Below, piece after piece: positions 63,159 to 64,000 of a DNA stretch of 64,000 nt. Position 1 is the first letter of the stretch. Each line of letters begins with the position of its first letter. A program made the position numbers and the translations under genes. The stretch is from Trinickia diaoshuihuensis (GTDB taxonomy: Bacteria; Pseudomonadota; Gammaproteobacteria; Burkholderiales; Burkholderiaceae), in the NCBI RefSeq assembly GCF_003390925.1, contig NZ_QUBS01000081.1, forward strand, positions 186,001 through 250,000, written 5' to 3'. Under the pieces are notes generated by a model. The model ran no database searches. It saw only the letters and a list, made by a program, of their open reading frames with translations, and was not told the origin of the DNA.

Positions 63159-64000
63159 ACGCCGGTCGTGTGAATCGAACGATCGGCGGCGCGCATGGCG
63201 CCGGCTCGGCCATTGCCAGGGCAGCGGCCGAGCTGCGTAGCGCACCGCTCACCATGCGCATGGGCATCATAAGAGGCGTGCACGGATTGGCGGTGCAAGC
63301 CTCCGGCCCGCGTGCGCGGATCGGCGAACTCTGCGCGATCGTTCCACCCGGCGTCGCGCCGCCGCTCGACGTCCAGGCACTGTTGATCGACTCGCCGGCC
63401 GGGGCCGATGCTACCGCTGCGGCTCGCAAGCCGACCATAGCCGAAGTGATCGGCATTCAATCGTCGCACGTGATGTTGATGCCGTACGGCGACGTGCGCG
63501 GCGTCGAAGTAGGCAGTACCGTCGTCGCGCTCGGCGAGCGTTCGGAGATCGGCGTCGGCAGCGAATTGCTCGGGCGTGTCATCGATGGTTTCGGGCAGCC
63601 GCTGGACGGCCTGCCCCCGCCCGCTACGCGAGCATCGCGTGCCGTCCACGGACAGCCGATCAATCCGATGGACCGGCCGCCTATCGATACCGTCCTCGAA
63701 ACCGGCGTGCGCGTGATCGATGGCCTGTTGACGGTGGGTCGCGGGCAGCGGGTGGGCATCTTCGCCGGCAGCGGCGTCGGCAAAAGCACGCTGCTCGGCA
63801 TGATCGCGCGCCATGTGCAAGCGGACGTCAACGTCATCGCGCTGATCGGCGAACGGGGCCGCGAGGTTCGCGATTTCATCGAGCGGCAGTTGGGCAGCGA
63901 TGGCTTGCGTCGCTCGGTCGTCGTCGTCGCGACGGCCGATCAACCTGCGCTCGCGCGGATTCGCGCCGCGCATGCCGCCTTCGCGATCGCGGAATCGTTT
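63155..64000 (+). CDS. fliI: Flagellar export ATPase FliI (partial)
   Basis: The first 282 codons are present; the gene runs off the right edge. It has IDGFGQPLDG, INPMDRPPIDTVLETGVRVIDGLLTVGRGQ (in parts), Walker A GIFAGSGVGKST with K210, and ALIGERGREVRDFIE, all typical of FliI. It energises export with FliH. The DNA may continue into the rest of the flagellar operon. Confidence 0.95.
   Translation, partial: MNAGRVNRTIGGAHGAGSAIARAAAELRSAPLTMRMGIIRGVHGLAVQASGPRARIGELCAIVPPGVAPPLDVQALLIDSPAGADATAAARKPTIAEVIGIQSSHVMLMPYGDVRGVEVGSTVVALGERSEIGVGSELLGRVIDGFGQPLDGLPPPATRASRAVHGQPINPMDRPPIDTVLETGVRVIDGLLTVGRGQRVGIFAGSGVGKSTLLGMIARHVQADVNVIALIGERGREVRDFIERQLGSDGLRRSVVVVATADQPALARIRAAHAAFAIAESF

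Noticed and set aside
61633-63456. 607-codon minus-strand ORF under fliF-fliI
   Set aside because: Arginine-, alanine- and proline-rich translation opposite four recognised flagellar genes joined by overlaps. Not a real gene.
1-64000. tRNA, rRNA, CRISPR array, insertion sequence, prophage or toxin-antitoxin genes
   Set aside because: None was recognised by reading; no transposase, integrase or repeat-spacer pattern is present.

Overview
The window looks like a chromosome segment of a Burkholderiaceae bacterium (Burkholderia, Paraburkholderia, Trinickia or Caballeronia type). I infer this from the high GC, the DUF4148 secreted protein, the many LysR, IclR and MFS genes, the homoprotocatechuate (hpa) genes beside MarR and LysR regulators, and the gene content overall. 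I see no rRNA, tRNA, CRISPR array, insertion sequence or phage gene.

Layout. (1) 1-11330, housekeeping and transport: an XRE-cupin regulator cut by the left edge, a long aminopeptidase P, an NCS1 permease, a hydrolase/MFS pair opposite a LysR gene, a sirtuin, gnd, a DUF4148 protein and a NlpD-like lipoprotein. (2) 11595-16757: glycogen phosphorylase, two small unknown proteins, and a LysR gene divergent from an azoreductase. (3) 17044-30008, aromatic catabolism: an FAD monooxygenase with a DUF2783 partner, two overlapping IclR genes, an MBL-fold protein and an MFS carrier, then the minus-strand hpaG1-G2-E-D-F-H operon opposite hpaR and a LysR gene. The monooxygenase and MBL promoters carry the same palindrome, so they are probably co-regulated by IclR. 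(4) 30363-46049, a redox and hydrolase region: an SDR, two exported alpha/beta hydrolases, a thioredoxin/DipZ pair, a FixJ-type response regulator with a GAF histidine kinase, a TetR gene with a molybdenum hydroxylase and MFS operon, a BON protein, an Ohr peroxidase and a GFA protein. Short operator-like motifs recur in front of several of these and suggest one regulon. (5) 46174-49453: an OmpR-type two-component system and an AstE/AspA-family deacylase.

(6) 49930-64000 is a tightly packed flagellar gene cluster cut by the right edge: fliQ, fliR, flhB, flhA, flgF, flgG, flgA, flgH, flgI, flgB, flgC, fliE, fliF, a 205-residue protein in the fliG position, fliH and fliI. Many genes overlap by ATGA. 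It looks like a secondary or lateral flagellar set, and it is unusual. The fliG-position protein is far shorter than normal and appears to lack the torque domain. FlhB has NPVH at the cleavage site in place of NPTH. FlgH lacks a lipobox. fliM, fliN and fliP are not upstream of fliQ. This cluster and the shared-operator regulon are the best places to look for something new.
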